DNA from: Aurantiacibacter sediminis
GTDB lineage: Bacteria > Pseudomonadota > Alphaproteobacteria > Sphingomonadales > Sphingomonadaceae
Reading direction: 5' to 3'
Length of the DNA: 64,000 nucleotides
NCBI RefSeq assembly: GCF_016019885.1
Contig: NZ_JAEANY010000002.1
Location: forward strand, 186,001 to 250,000
Position 1 is the stretch's first letter, and every line of letters begins with the position of its first letter. Below are positions 11,697 to 21,036 of the stretch, in pieces. Under the pieces are notes generated by a model that made no database searches, was not told the origin of the DNA, and was given only the letters and a program-made list of their open reading frames with translations. Position numbers and translations under genes: made by a program.

Positions 11697-12014
11697 TTAT
11701 CGACCGGTATCACCAGCGCAGGCATGGCTACGATGAAGCTTCCTCGCCATGCGTCGATCTAGTGCCCGGCAGATCTCCAGCCACCATTCGAATGTCGGCC
11801 GATCACCGGCGCGAGCCGCGATAATCGCCTGTTCGCGCGCGTGCTGGGCTGCGGCGAGCCCATGCTTTGCAAAGTGCCGCAGCGCTGCATGCATATGCGC
11901 CGGATCGACCAGATCGCCATTGTCATTGGCGGGCATGCGATGGGCAGCGCGCACCCGGTCTCGCGTCATGCGGGCAGGCATGGACGTGGCAGGGGCGGCA
12001 AATCGAATGGGCAT
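11697..12014 (-). CDS. Conserved hypothetical soluble protein
   Basis: A 105-residue protein starting at the ATG at 12014. The N-terminal third is basic and Met-rich and probably disordered. It is followed by PANDNGDLVDPAHMHAALRHFAKHGL and a helical region ending in WWLEICRALDRRMAR. There is no signal peptide or membrane segment. I associate this composition with small unannotated proteins common in sphingomonads, but recognise no domain and assign no function. Confidence 0.55.
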   Translation of the reverse strand: MPIRFAAPATSMPARMTRDRVRAAHRMPANDNGDLVDPAHMHAALRHFAKHGLAAAQHAREQAIIAARAGDRPTFEWWLEICRALDRRMARKLHRSHACAGDTGR

Positions 12015-12143
12015 GTAGGGGTCAATCCGTTCAGTTCAAAACAGGCGCTCTGCGGCGCGTGTCAGCTTTGTAAAACGGACTGTCTAAGCAAGCGTGTGGC
12101 AGGATGGTTTCCGGATTCTTAGCATTCTTTCAAGGAGCTACCC

Positions 12144-13196
12144 TCAGGGCCGTTCAATCCATCGTCCACTGTTGCGGAATTCGGGCCGCACGCTGCCGCT
12201 GCCTTCTTGGGCTTCCCCTGCTGGAGCGCTTGCTGCGGGCTGCGGGGCCTCGGCCGGTGCTACGGGTGCTGTGTTGGGCGCGGGCGTGGCTGCAAACTGT
12301 TCGATGCTGCCGGGATTGACCGGATCAGGCGCATCCTGTGTTACTGCCCTCGCGCGGCCGGGTGCAGGCTCTGCCCCGGCATAGCGCGCGGAGAAAGCAT
12401 CTGGCTGGCCCGCACGCCCTGGCCAGCGATAGAAGATATGCGCGCCGATGATGCCGATGGTTTCGAGGCTCGGCGCCCAATAGGGGCTGACCGCGAGCGT
12501 ATGGTAATGCGTTGCCGTGCCGACGCGGGCATAGACCACGCCCGAAAGCGCCTCACGAGCAATGCGGCTGGCGCGGTTCCAACCGCTTTGCGATGGCTGG
12601 CGCGCAAGCGATCCGTCGCAGGTAAAGGTGAATTGGCAACCGGTTCGCCGCTCGCTGCCTTGATACACAACGCCGCACACGCTGCGCGGATAGGCGGGAT
12701 GCGCGACACGGTTGAGCACCACCTGCGCCACGGCGCGCTGGCCGGATTCGCTTTCGCTCGCCGCTTCGTAATAAATCGCCTGCGTCATGCACTGCTGCGC
12801 GCGAACATGATCGCGGTCGCTGCCGGCGATCCGCAGGACTGGCGCGGCAAGCGGCATAGTATTGCCATCGTCCGCGCGGACGAAGGCCGTGTCTCCGATG
12901 ATTTCGACCGGGCCTGCAAAACCCGCCATCTCGACCAGTTCAGGCGATTGCTCCAGATAATAGAATGCCGATCCGGGAAAACTCTCCCCCGGAGTTTCAA
13001 AAGGCATCAGCTCCACTTGCGGCTCTTCCGGCTCGCTCTGCAAGGCTTCCAAGGTGGCAGGCGCAGCGAGGGTAGGAACGGCCACGGCAAAAGCCAGCAC
13101 GCCGAGCTTCTTTGCGAAGCTTTTCGCGCGCACCTTTGCCGGGACACGCTTGGTGCGGAAATCGCGCCGCGGCTGGGCTGGAAAGGCGGGGGACAT
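12144..13196 (-). CDS. Cell-wall hydrolase, SleB-like
   Basis: A predicted peptidoglycan hydrolase of the SleB/CwlJ family. Residues ~20-50 form a basic then hydrophobic N-terminal anchor or signal. The catalytic domain (~135-250) opens with CMTQAIYYEAASE, containing the catalytic Glu, continues with VAQVVLNRVAHPAYP and SVCGVVYQG, and reaches ATHYHTLAVSPYW. A long Ala/Pro/Glu-rich tail after residue ~260 is low in complexity. The ATG at 13196 gives 350 aa; a GTG two codons upstream is also possible. It is divergent from the cobalamin operon with its riboswitch in between. Confidence 0.88.
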   Translation of the reverse strand: MSPAFPAQPRRDFRTKRVPAKVRAKSFAKKLGVLAFAVAVPTLAAPATLEALQSEPEEPQVELMPFETPGESFPGSAFYYLEQSPELVEMAGFAGPVEIIGDTAFVRADDGNTMPLAAPVLRIAGSDRDHVRAQQCMTQAIYYEAASESESGQRAVAQVVLNRVAHPAYPRSVCGVVYQGSERRTGCQFTFTCDGSLARQPSQSGWNRASRIAREALSGVVYARVGTATHYHTLAVSPYWAPSLETIGIIGAHIFYRWPGRAGQPDAFSARYAGAEPAPGRARAVTQDAPDPVNPGSIEQFAATPAPNTAPVAPAEAPQPAASAPAGEAQEGSGSVRPEFRNSGRWIERP

Positions 13197-13329
13197 GTCC
13201 ACGATGATCCCATAGGCGCAAAAGCCTTGCCAAACACTTGCGATTTCCCCCGCGTTCCAGCGCGGGACGATGGGCTTCGCACAGCTTGGCCTTGCGGAGC
13301 GAAATCGCGGCGACTAAAGCGGCCCCGAC

Positions 13330-13505
13330 GTCATGGGTTGCCAGCGAAGGCTGGCCTAAGAGGGAAGCGGGTGAGGATCCCGCGCTGCCCCCGCAACTGT
13401 GACCGGGGAGGGACATCTTCTGTATGCCACTGCGCGCGGGATTGCCGGGCGTGGGAAGGCGGGGATGGACCGCTGATCCGGGAGCCAGGAGACCTGCCTG
13501 CGATG
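13330..13505 (+). promoter_or_regulatory. Cobalamin (AdoCbl) riboswitch aptamer
   Basis: The region holds the class hallmarks in order: GGGAAGCGGGTGAGGATCCC, then GCTGCCCCCGCAACTGT, then GCCACTG, then a GGGAAGGCG segment, and finally the B12 box AGCCAGGAGACCTGCC at 13483-13498. The GGTTGCC near 13336 can pair with the terminal region to close P1. It lies directly upstream of btuB, so the btu operon should be turned off when cobalamin is plentiful. Confidence 0.95.
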
Positions 13506-13544
13506 GTCGCTTTTGCGGTCGGGCGGGGTGTACCGAAAGCAAAC

Positions 13545-13597
13545 GGGAGAGCGCGAGGTTTGCGCTCCCTCCGTCACAAGCGACGAGGTCGCTTTTG
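13545..13597 (+). promoter_or_regulatory. Likely riboswitch expression platform hairpins
   Basis: Two inverted repeats follow the aptamer. The first is GGGAG-A-GCGC pairing with GCGCTCCC (about 13545-13569). The second is AAGCGAC-GAG-GTCGCTT (13578-13594) followed by a short T-run, ending 7 nt before the btuB ribosome site GGAGG at 13601-13605. They could act as a terminator or as a stem occluding translation; the sequence alone does not decide between them. Confidence 0.55.
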
Positions 13598-13609
13598 ATA
13601 GGAGGTATT

Positions 13610-15511
13610 GTGCGTAAATTACTGTTTATTGGTGTTTCTCTTTCGGCTCTGGCGTTGCCCGCCATGGCGCAGGATGCCGAGGATGAGGATGTCATCACTC
13701 TGGCGAGCGAACGCCTGCCGGAGGAAGAGACCATCACCGTGACCGCCACCGGAACGCGCGGTTCGGTAGAGGCGTCAGGCCAGGCGATTACCGTGCTCGG
13801 GGTGGATGAGATCGCGTCGCTTCAGGGACCGGACCTCATTCGCGTTCTCGAGCGTGTCCCCGGTCTTACCTATAGCCGCAGCGGCAGTCTTGGCAGCCAG
13901 ACGAGCGTTCGCTTGCGCGGGGCCGAGGCTGAGCAGGTGCTTGTCGTGCTCGACGGAGTGCGGGTGGCTGATCCGGCATCGCCTGCGGGCGGGTTCGATT
14001 TCGGCAATTTGCTCAGCAGCAACCTCGCCAAGGTTGAAGTGCTGCGCGGCTCCAACTCCACGATTTGGGGATCGGATGCGCTGGGCGGGGTGATTGTCGC
14101 TTCGACCCGCGCTGAGACCGGGCTAGATGGCGCAATTGAATATGGCGCGAATGACAGCCTGACAGCATCGGCAGCAGGAGGCATGGCCGATGCCGACACC
14201 GGCTATCTTGGCGCTTCCGCCAGCTTTGCCCGCACCGATGGCTTCTCCGCTGCCGCCAATGGCAGCGAGGCAGACGGTTTCGAGCAGTGGGCGGTGGAGG
14301 GCTATGGCCGCTATTACGTCTCATGGGCGGTCGAGGCTTTCGCCCGCATCCGCCATGCCGAGGGCGAGTTGGAAATCGACGGTTTCCCTGCACCCGATTT
14401 CACGCTTGCCGATACGGATGATGTGCAGGACACGCGGCAGACCTTCGGGTCGGCTGGCCTCATCCTGGATAACGGGCCGCTCTATGTGCAGGCCGCCTAC
14501 AGCTTTGCCGACACCGCGCGCGACAATCTGGATGGCAGCGGCGTGGAGACCTTCACCAGTGAAGGCCAGTCCGATCGCCTTTCCTTGCGCGGTGAGTGGC
14601 GGCCCATCGGCCCAATCATCGTCAATTTCGGGGCGGAGAACGAGTGGACGCGCTACGAAACGCTGTTCGATGATGGCAATTCGGCGCGGCTCTTCGGTGC
14701 CTACACGCAGGCCGGGATCGAATGGCGCGGCATTTCCGGCCATGTGGGCGCACGGGTGGACGATCACAGCGAATTCGGAAGCGAAGTGAGCTTCGGAGCG
14801 GATGCGAGCTATGCAGTCGCCCACAATCTGCGCCTGCGCGCCAGCGTGGGGGAAGGTTTCAAGGCGCCAAGCCTGTTCCAGCTCTATTCCGATTTCGGCA
14901 ACCAGCTGCTGACACCCGAACAATCGACGACTTTCGACCTCGGCCTCGCCTATGGTGGGCGGGCGCTCGCCGATACGCCGTTCTATGCTGCGGTCACCTT
15001 GTTCCGCCGCGATGCGCAGGACCAGATCGGCTTTGTCAGTTGCTTCGGTAATACCGATCCGCTTTGCGATGACCGCCCGTTCGGTGGTTTTTACGACAAT
15101 ATCGCCCGCACCCGCGCCGAGGGGATCGAACTCGAGCTGCGTGGCCGCATAGGCGAAACCCTTCAGCTGGGCGCAGCCTACGCTTTTACCGATGCCGAGA
15201 ACCGCGACACTGGCAATCGCCTCGCTCGCCGCCCACGCCATGCTGCGACCTTCACTGCCGAGTTGATACCGCTCCAAGCACTCTCGCTAGGTGCAGACCT
15301 GCGTATTGTCGGCGCAAGCTTCGACGATGCGGGCAACTTCACCCGCCTCGATCCATATGAAGTGCTCACACTGCGCGCTGCCTATGATGTGACCGAGCAG
15401 GTACAACTCTATGGTCGGATCGAGAATGTCTGGGATGAGGAATACCAGACTGTCGCCGGTTATGGCACGCGCGGCCGGGCCGTCTTCATCGGGGCGCGGC
15501 TGGCGCTGTGA
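13610..15511 (+). CDS. btuB: TonB-dependent cobalamin receptor
   Basis: A 633-residue outer-membrane receptor for vitamin B12. It has a signal peptide (KLLFIGVSLSALALPAMAQ), a TonB-box-like ITVTATGTR segment, a plug domain (~45-155, with LRGAEAEQVLVVLDGVR), and a beta barrel ending in the usual aromatic-poor RAVFIGARLAL. I chose the GTG at 13610 because GGAGG lies just before it and the signal peptide begins there; the frame is open further upstream only through the riboswitch. Identity as the B12 receptor rests on the riboswitch and the btuFCD genes that follow with overlapping starts. Confidence 0.93.
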   Translation: MRKLLFIGVSLSALALPAMAQDAEDEDVITLASERLPEEETITVTATGTRGSVEASGQAITVLGVDEIASLQGPDLIRVLERVPGLTYSRSGSLGSQTSVRLRGAEAEQVLVVLDGVRVADPASPAGGFDFGNLLSSNLAKVEVLRGSNSTIWGSDALGGVIVASTRAETGLDGAIEYGANDSLTASAAGGMADADTGYLGASASFARTDGFSAAANGSEADGFEQWAVEGYGRYYVSWAVEAFARIRHAEGELEIDGFPAPDFTLADTDDVQDTRQTFGSAGLILDNGPLYVQAAYSFADTARDNLDGSGVETFTSEGQSDRLSLRGEWRPIGPIIVNFGAENEWTRYETLFDDGNSARLFGAYTQAGIEWRGISGHVGARVDDHSEFGSEVSFGADASYAVAHNLRLRASVGEGFKAPSLFQLYSDFGNQLLTPEQSTTFDLGLAYGGRALADTPFYAAVTLFRRDAQDQIGFVSCFGNTDPLCDDRPFGGFYDNIARTRAEGIELELRGRIGETLQLGAAYAFTDAENRDTGNRLARRPRHAATFTAELIPLQALSLGADLRIVGASFDDAGNFTRLDPYEVLTLRAAYDVTEQVQLYGRIENVWDEEYQTVAGYGTRGRAVFIGARLAL

Positions 15512-16314
15512 GACTGGGCGCCGCCTTGCTGCTGATGCTGGCGGGATGCGCGCAGCCCGAGACTGAGCGGGCGAGTGCCGAACATCCCACCATAGTCAGC
15601 CTCAACCCCTGCGCGGATGCGATCCTTGCGGAGATCACCGCGCCGGGTCAGCTGCTGGCGATATCGCATTACAGCCACGATCCCTCCGCGAGCTCGATGT
15701 TGGCGGAGGACGCGGCGCGCTATGCCAGCAGGGGCGGCACGGCAGAGGAGGTGATCGCTCTCGCTCCCGACATGGTGGTGGGCGATATCTTCATGGCGCC
15801 CGCCACGCGCCGTGCATTCGAACAGGCGGGCATCCACGTTGAAACGATCGGAATTGTCTCCACTCTCGAAGAAAGCATTGCGCAGATCGAGGGTCTGGGC
15901 GAGGCCACAGGCAATTCTACAGCCGCTGCAGAGATGTCATCCGCGCTTGAAACTCAATGGACAGAGTTCGGCTGGCAGGGCGAGCGCATTCCGGCGCTGC
16001 TGATCCAGCAGGGCGATATTGTGCCCGGTGAGCAATCGCTGGCGCATGCGATGCTCGAACATGCAGGCTTTTCCAGCCTCTCCGCCGCGCGCGGCCTGGG
16101 GCAGGGGGCCTATCTGCCGCTGGAGCAGGTGCTGGCCGATCCGCCGCAAGTCGTGATTGCAGCGGGCGACACGCGGATGCTGGAGCACCCTGTGCTGGGT
16201 GAGCTCAGCGGAGTGGAGCGCCACAACCTGGATTCCTCGCTTCTCTATTGCGGAGGTCCGACAATCCCCCGCGCGCTGGAGCACCTGCTCGAAATCAGGC
16301 GACAAGTCGGATGA
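15508..16314 (+). CDS. btuF: Cobalamin ABC transporter substrate-binding lipoprotein
   Basis: A periplasmic binding protein that delivers B12 from BtuB to BtuCD. The GTG start overlaps the btuB stop (GTGA). A signal with lipobox LMLAGC is followed by the type III binding-protein fold, with TIVSLNPCADAILAEI at the start of the first lobe and LAPDMVVGD before the connecting helix. The 268-residue length fits. The C-terminus overlaps btuC by 4 nt. The substrate is inferred from the riboswitch and gene order; the fold alone would also fit a siderophore-binding protein. Confidence 0.88.
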   Translation: MRLGAALLLMLAGCAQPETERASAEHPTIVSLNPCADAILAEITAPGQLLAISHYSHDPSASSMLAEDAARYASRGGTAEEVIALAPDMVVGDIFMAPATRRAFEQAGIHVETIGIVSTLEESIAQIEGLGEATGNSTAAAEMSSALETQWTEFGWQGERIPALLIQQGDIVPGEQSLAHAMLEHAGFSSLSAARGLGQGAYLPLEQVLADPPQVVIAAGDTRMLEHPVLGELSGVERHNLDSSLLYCGGPTIPRALEHLLEIRRQVG

Positions 16315-17276
16315 CCCGCGCCTCGCTCACCTTCGGCGCGTTGCTGCTCATCGCCATACCACTTTCCCTGCTCGCAGGGCGGGTGTGGATCGATCCGGCG
16401 GGCGGCACCGCTAACGCCGCGCTGATCCTCGCCGAGCTGCGGCTGCCGCGCGCTGTGCTGGCGGTGGTGATTGGCGGAGGACTGGGCGCGGCGGGCGCGG
16501 CCATGCAGGGCTACCTGCGCAATCCGCTCGCTGATCCGGGGCTGTTCGGCATTGCGCCGGGCGCGGCCTTCGGTGCGGTCATGGCGATCTGGCTTGGCAC
16601 AGCATCGACTGTCATCCTCACCGGCTCCGCGCTTGCTGGGGCCTGCGGAGCGATGGCGCTGCTCGCACTGATAGCCGGACGCACTGCCAATCCGCCGCAC
16701 GGTATTGCGCTCTTTACACTCGCGGGGATGATGATCGCCAGCCTCGCAGGCGCGCTGACGAGCCTTGCTATCAGCCTTGCGCCCAATGCCTTCGCGATGA
16801 GCAGCATCGTCACGTGGCTCATGGGCGCGCTGACTGATCGCAGCTGGAACGACGTGACACTCGCGGCGCCGCTGACGCTGGCGGGCGTTCTCGTCCTATG
16901 GCGCGCCGGGAGATCTCTCGATGCCCTGACGCTGGGAGAAGAAGCTGCGCGCTCGCTCGGCGTGAATCCGCGCAGGCTGATGTGGGCGATGGTGCTCGGC
17001 ACCGGCCTCACCGTGGGCAGCGGCGTGGCCGTGGCCGGGATCATCGGCTTTGTCGGCCTGATCGTGCCGCACCTCGTGCGCCCGATGACCGATAAGCGCC
17101 CGTCCAGCCTGATCGTACCCAGCGCACTCGCCGGCGCCTTGCTGGTGCTGGTGGCGGATGTCGTGTGCCGCATATTGCCGCTGGTGACAGAGCTGCGGCT
17201 CGGCATCGCGCTGAGCCTGATCGGCGCGCCGTTCTTCTTGTATCTTCTCCTGCGCATGCGCAGGGGGCTGGCATGA
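16311..17276 (+). CDS. btuC: Cobalamin ABC transporter permease
   Basis: A FecCD/BtuC-family permease of 321 residues with about ten membrane segments. LPRAVLAVVIGGGLGAAGAAMQG and NPLADPGLFGI are classic family motifs. GEEAARSLGVNP is the coupling region that contacts the ATPase, and GFVGLIVPHLVR is the conserved late loop. The ATG at 16311 overlaps the btuF stop (ATGA). A longer upstream frame would read back through btuF and is not needed. Confidence 0.93.
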   Translation: MTRASLTFGALLLIAIPLSLLAGRVWIDPAGGTANAALILAELRLPRAVLAVVIGGGLGAAGAAMQGYLRNPLADPGLFGIAPGAAFGAVMAIWLGTASTVILTGSALAGACGAMALLALIAGRTANPPHGIALFTLAGMMIASLAGALTSLAISLAPNAFAMSSIVTWLMGALTDRSWNDVTLAAPLTLAGVLVLWRAGRSLDALTLGEEAARSLGVNPRRLMWAMVLGTGLTVGSGVAVAGIIGFVGLIVPHLVRPMTDKRPSSLIVPSALAGALLVLVADVVCRILPLVTELRLGIALSLIGAPFFLYLLLRMRRGLA

Positions 17277-18016
17277 TGCTCGCCTGCGAAAATCTGTCCG
17301 TCGAGCGCGAAGGAAAGCGCGTGCTCGACGATATCAGCTGCTCTCTGATGCCGGGCGATATTACCGCGATCTGCGGACCCAATGGCGCGGGCAAATCCAC
17401 GTTGCTGTCGGCGATGGCGAATTTGGTGGAGCCTTCGTCGGGGTGTGTAAGGCTGAGCGAGCGCGACGTTGCGGCGATGCATCCGCTCACCCGCGCGCGC
17501 AATATCGGCTATCTGCCGCAATTGGCGCAGGTCGCGTGGGATGTGTCCGTCGCCAATTTGGTCGCGCTGGGCCGCCTGCCGCACCGCGATGCGGGTGAGG
17601 CGGAGATCCGTCAGGCGATGGGTGTCTGCGATCTCGACGCCTTCGCGGATCGCCCCATCTCGACGCTTTCGGGCGGGGAGAAAGCCCGCGCCTTGCTCGC
17701 CCGGGTGCTGGCCGGGACACCGCAATGGATTCTTGCCGATGAACCGCTCGCCGCGCTTGATATCGCTCACCAGCTCACCATGCTGAAGGTGCTTCGCGAT
17801 GAGGCCGATGCGGGCTGCGGTGTCGTTCTGGTGCTGCACGATTTGTCGCTCGCGATGAACCATGCGGACCGGGTGTTGGTATTGAGCGAGGGCCGATGTG
17901 TGGCAGATGACGATCCCGAAATTGCACTCGCCTCTGACATAATCGACCGCGTCTGGGGCGTGCAAAGCCGCTGGATCGGGGAACCGGGCGAAAAGGCAGT
18001 CGTCGTTCACGGGTGA
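17273..18016 (+). CDS. btuD: Cobalamin ABC transporter ATP-binding protein
   Basis: A 247-residue ABC ATPase. Walker A is GPNGAGKST (~residues 38-46), the Q-loop region is YLPQLAQ, the signature is LSGGEKAR, Walker B is WILADEPLAALD, and the switch His is in LVLHDLS. It is most like the FecE/BtuD group. The start overlaps the btuC stop at ATGATG; the second ATG, at 17276, is equally possible. The stop overlaps the GTG of the next gene. Confidence 0.93.
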   Translation: MMLACENLSVEREGKRVLDDISCSLMPGDITAICGPNGAGKSTLLSAMANLVEPSSGCVRLSERDVAAMHPLTRARNIGYLPQLAQVAWDVSVANLVALGRLPHRDAGEAEIRQAMGVCDLDAFADRPISTLSGGEKARALLARVLAGTPQWILADEPLAALDIAHQLTMLKVLRDEADAGCGVVLVLHDLSLAMNHADRVLVLSEGRCVADDDPEIALASDIIDRVWGVQSRWIGEPGEKAVVVHG

Positions 18017-18321
18017 CCGATCGTGACCTTCTGGAACAGCGCTGGTTTGCCCTGACGCGCGAGGAAATGCCCGCCGCCGCGCCCGCAAGGCACTGGCCCG
18101 TTCGCTTCGACCACTGCTTCCAGCGCATCCTGCTCGATAACGCCTGCGGCCAGCCATGGCGCGAAGTGATCGCAGCACCCGCCTATCGCAACGCCGATGC
18201 GGAACTGCTTGAAAGGGCCATCACCTTGGGCGAGAGAGCGCTCGCAGGTGATGAGGACCTTGCTGAGCTCAATCGCGAGTCCTTACGGCTGCGCGGGAAG
18301 CTGACTGAGCGCGATAACTAG
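18013..18321 (+). CDS. Small conserved protein, last gene of the btu operon
   Basis: A 102-residue soluble protein whose GTG start overlaps the btuD stop (GTGA). RFDHCFQRILLDNACGQPWREVI is the most ordered-looking part, followed by a helical, charged C-terminus (LLERAITLGERALAGDEDLAELN). There is no signal or membrane segment. Strict coupling to btuD means B12-repressed expression, so a role in cobalamin handling is likely, but no domain was recognised. An acetyltransferase-like remnant is possible and unproven. Confidence 0.7.
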   Translation: MTDRDLLEQRWFALTREEMPAAAPARHWPVRFDHCFQRILLDNACGQPWREVIAAPAYRNADAELLERAITLGERALAGDEDLAELNRESLRLRGKLTERDN

Positions 18322-18338
18322 TCCGTCACTTGGTCAAA

Positions 18339-18584
18339 TTACGCGCTGTCGCCGCTTCGTTCCAAGCCATATTTCGACCAGACGCGCTCGCAATGGCGTT
18401 CGAATTGGTCTTTGTCGATCTGATCGACTTCCGAAGAGTGATCCAGCCGAGAAAGATAGGTTGCGTCCTTGACCAGCTCGCGTGCTTCGCGTGAAGGCAC
18501 TTCGGCTCCGATGCGACGTCCTTCCACATTGAAGACGACGCGAATGGGCACACTGTTGCCAAGGAGGAAATATTCATATCGCAT
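18339..18584 (-). CDS. Small hypothetical protein
   Basis: An 81-residue soluble protein, MRYEYFLLGNSVPIRVVFN at the start, then a charged helical region (SREARELVKDATYLSRLDH). GGAGT lies about 7 nt before the ATG at 18584. It is convergent with the btu operon and separated from it by 17 nt. No family recognised. Confidence 0.6.
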   Translation of the reverse strand: MRYEYFLLGNSVPIRVVFNVEGRRIGAEVPSREARELVKDATYLSRLDHSSEVDQIDKDQFERHCERVWSKYGLERSGDSA

Positions 18585-18645
18585 GGGTCGGACTCCGTCG
18601 GATATCGAGAAAAGAATAAGCAGGTTTTAGCCCACAGGAAGACAG

Positions 18646-18677
18646 AAAAAGGGCCGCCGGATCGCTCCGACGGCCCC
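18646..18677 (-). terminator. Rho-independent terminator of the M3 peptidase gene
   Basis: On the minus strand, GGGCCGTCGGA pairs with TCCGGCGGCCC around a GCGA loop, followed by TTTTT. It lies 23 nt after the peptidase stop. Confidence 0.85.
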
Positions 18678-18699
18678 ATTTCGTTTGTGATGGTTCAGC

Positions 18700-20898
18700 T
18701 TACTGAACGCCCTCGGCGCCAGCAGGCTCTGTGTCGCCCGGGATGAGACCGCGCGCTTCGAGCAGAGGCTCAACGCGCGGATCGCGGCCGGTAAAGTCGC
18801 GGAACATCTGTTCGTAGCTTTTCGAATGGCCCTGGCCGAGGAATGTGTTGACGATGTGGTCGCCCATTTCGCGCGTCATGCCGCCGTTTTCCTCGACATA
18901 GCTATATGCATCGTGATGCAGCATTTCCGTCCAGGTGTAGGCGTAATAGCCCGCATCGTAGCCGTGTTCGAAGATATGGCGGAAGTACGGGGTTTTGTAG
19001 CGCGGCGGCACAAGGTCGCTGCGCAGGCCGATCCGATCAAGCGCGGCAGCTTCGAAGCCCATCACATCGTTTACCCGCGTGTTCGGGTCCATCGAGTGCC
19101 ATTCCATATCCAGCAGCGATGCAGCGATCACTTCGCCAAAGCTGTGGCCCTGGTTGAACCGCCCGGCGCGATTGATCGCTTCGACCAGTTCCATCGGAAT
19201 CACTTCGCCGGTTTCGTGATGGCGGGCATAGCGCTGGAGGACTTCGGGCAGGGCTGCGAAATTCTCATGGAACTGGCTGGGGAATTCAACCCAGTCGCGC
19301 GCCGTATTGGTGCCCGAAAGCGATGGGTACTGCTGATCGGCAAAGATGCCGTGCAGCGCGTGACCGAATTCATGGAACATGGTGGTCACATCATCCCACG
19401 TCGCCAGTGCCGGCTCACCCGGAGCGGGCGGGGCGATATTCTGCGTGTTGGTGACGACCGGGCGCAGGCCAAGCAGATGGCTCTGCTCGACAAAATTGCT
19501 CATCCACGCACCGCCACGCTTGCTGTCACGCTGCATCGGGTCGAAATAGAACAGTGCGATCGCTTCACCATCCTGGAAGACGGTGTAGACCGAGACGTCC
19601 GGGTGGTAGGTCGGAATGTCATTACGCTCTTCAAAGGTCAGGCCGTACAGCTCGCCCGCCATGTAGAAGATGCCATCCTCCAGTACGCGGTCGACGACGA
19701 AGTACTGTTTGATCTCTTCATTATCGAGGGCGTAGCGTTCCTGGCGGACGATCCCGGCGTAATATTCCCAGTCCCACGGGGCGAGCTGGAAAGAATGTCC
19801 GTCCTGCTCAATGCGGTCCTGCAACACGGCGGCCTCGCGTTCCTGCGTGGCGCGAAGGGCCGGAACCATATCGGTCATGAAGCCGATGGCCATCGCGGGA
19901 TCGGACACCATGCGATCATACATCTGCCAGTTTGCATGCGTCGGCTCACCAAACAGCTGGGCGCGGCGATTGCGAAGGCCGATGGCCTCTTGGATCATCG
20001 GCAGAGTGGAAGTCTCGCCTGATTGATTGCGGTCGACGCTGGCGCGGTAAATCCGTTCGCGCACGTCGCGGTTGCTAAGTTGCGAGATGATCGGAACGCC
20101 TGTCGTGTTGCTGACAGTGAGCATGTAGTGCCCATCGTGTCCGCGATCGGCTGCAAGTGCAGCGGCGGCGGCGATCTGGCCGTCGGACAAGCCTTCCAGT
20201 TCTTCGCGCGTTTCCACGACGATGGCAGCATCATTCTGCCCGCGCGTGATCAGCTGCGAGATTTCGGACGAGAGGGAGGAAAGACGGCCGTTGATGCTGC
20301 GCAATTCGGTCTGTGCCTCATCACCCAGCAGCGCGCCACGGTGGACGAAATTGTTGTAGTAAACTTCCAGCAACATCGCGTCTTCAGGCGTCATCGCCAT
20401 GGCCGCGCGATTATCGTAAATCGTGCGCACGCGGTTGAATAATTCCGGGTTCAGATAAATGCTGTCGACCATCGCAGCGATCTGCGGGGCGAGGGCGGCG
20501 TCGGTCGCGGCGATCGTATCATTGATATTCGCGCCAACGATCTGGCTAAAGGCGCCATAGCTGCGGGAGAAGACTTGGCCCGAACGCTCCATCGCGACGA
20601 GGGTGTTCTCCATCGTCGGCGGGTTCGGATTGTTGGCGATGGCTTCCACTTCGGCAAGCTGGATTGCGATCGCTTCTTCGATAATGCCCTGCCACTCGCT
20701 ATCTTCCACTTGGTCGAACTGCGGGGCGTGCATGTAAAGCGGCGACAGCTCGGCGAAGATGCTGGTCGCCTCGGGAATTTCAGGGTCGTAATCGACAGTT
20801 GCGGTTCCGGGCAAGGATGCCATTTCGGTCTCCTGCGGAGTGGCGCACGCAGTGGTTGCGGCGATGATCATGGTGGTGGCTAACAGGCGCGATTTCAT
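18700..20898 (-). CDS. dcp: M3-family peptidyl-dipeptidase, Dcp-like, lipoprotein
   Basis: A 732-residue zinc metallopeptidase of the thimet/Dcp family, expected to remove C-terminal dipeptides. The zinc motif is FHEFGHALHG (about residue 508), followed by the family segment DWVEFPSQFHENFA. The N-terminus from the ATG at 20898 has a signal with TTAC, a plausible lipobox, so the enzyme is probably anchored in the periplasm. A longer frame upstream of the ATG is unlikely because it replaces the signal with a basic tail. A terminator follows the stop. Confidence 0.92.
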   Translation of the reverse strand: MKSRLLATTMIIAATTACATPQETEMASLPGTATVDYDPEIPEATSIFAELSPLYMHAPQFDQVEDSEWQGIIEEAIAIQLAEVEAIANNPNPPTMENTLVAMERSGQVFSRSYGAFSQIVGANINDTIAATDAALAPQIAAMVDSIYLNPELFNRVRTIYDNRAAMAMTPEDAMLLEVYYNNFVHRGALLGDEAQTELRSINGRLSSLSSEISQLITRGQNDAAIVVETREELEGLSDGQIAAAAALAADRGHDGHYMLTVSNTTGVPIISQLSNRDVRERIYRASVDRNQSGETSTLPMIQEAIGLRNRRAQLFGEPTHANWQMYDRMVSDPAMAIGFMTDMVPALRATQEREAAVLQDRIEQDGHSFQLAPWDWEYYAGIVRQERYALDNEEIKQYFVVDRVLEDGIFYMAGELYGLTFEERNDIPTYHPDVSVYTVFQDGEAIALFYFDPMQRDSKRGGAWMSNFVEQSHLLGLRPVVTNTQNIAPPAPGEPALATWDDVTTMFHEFGHALHGIFADQQYPSLSGTNTARDWVEFPSQFHENFAALPEVLQRYARHHETGEVIPMELVEAINRAGRFNQGHSFGEVIAASLLDMEWHSMDPNTRVNDVMGFEAAALDRIGLRSDLVPPRYKTPYFRHIFEHGYDAGYYAYTWTEMLHHDAYSYVEENGGMTREMGDHIVNTFLGQGHSKSYEQMFRDFTGRDPRVEPLLEARGLIPGDTEPAGAEGVQ

Positions 20899-21036
20899 AT
20901 TCGGGCGGCCTCTCATCTTTCTTCTGTTTAGGACGGGCCGGGCGAAGGACTCGCCCGGTTTCCGTTGAAACGAACGTGTACTCATAGCAGGCCAAGCTGC
21001 CAAGGTGCTGAACGAAGGGCTGAGGGGCCGTCTGGC

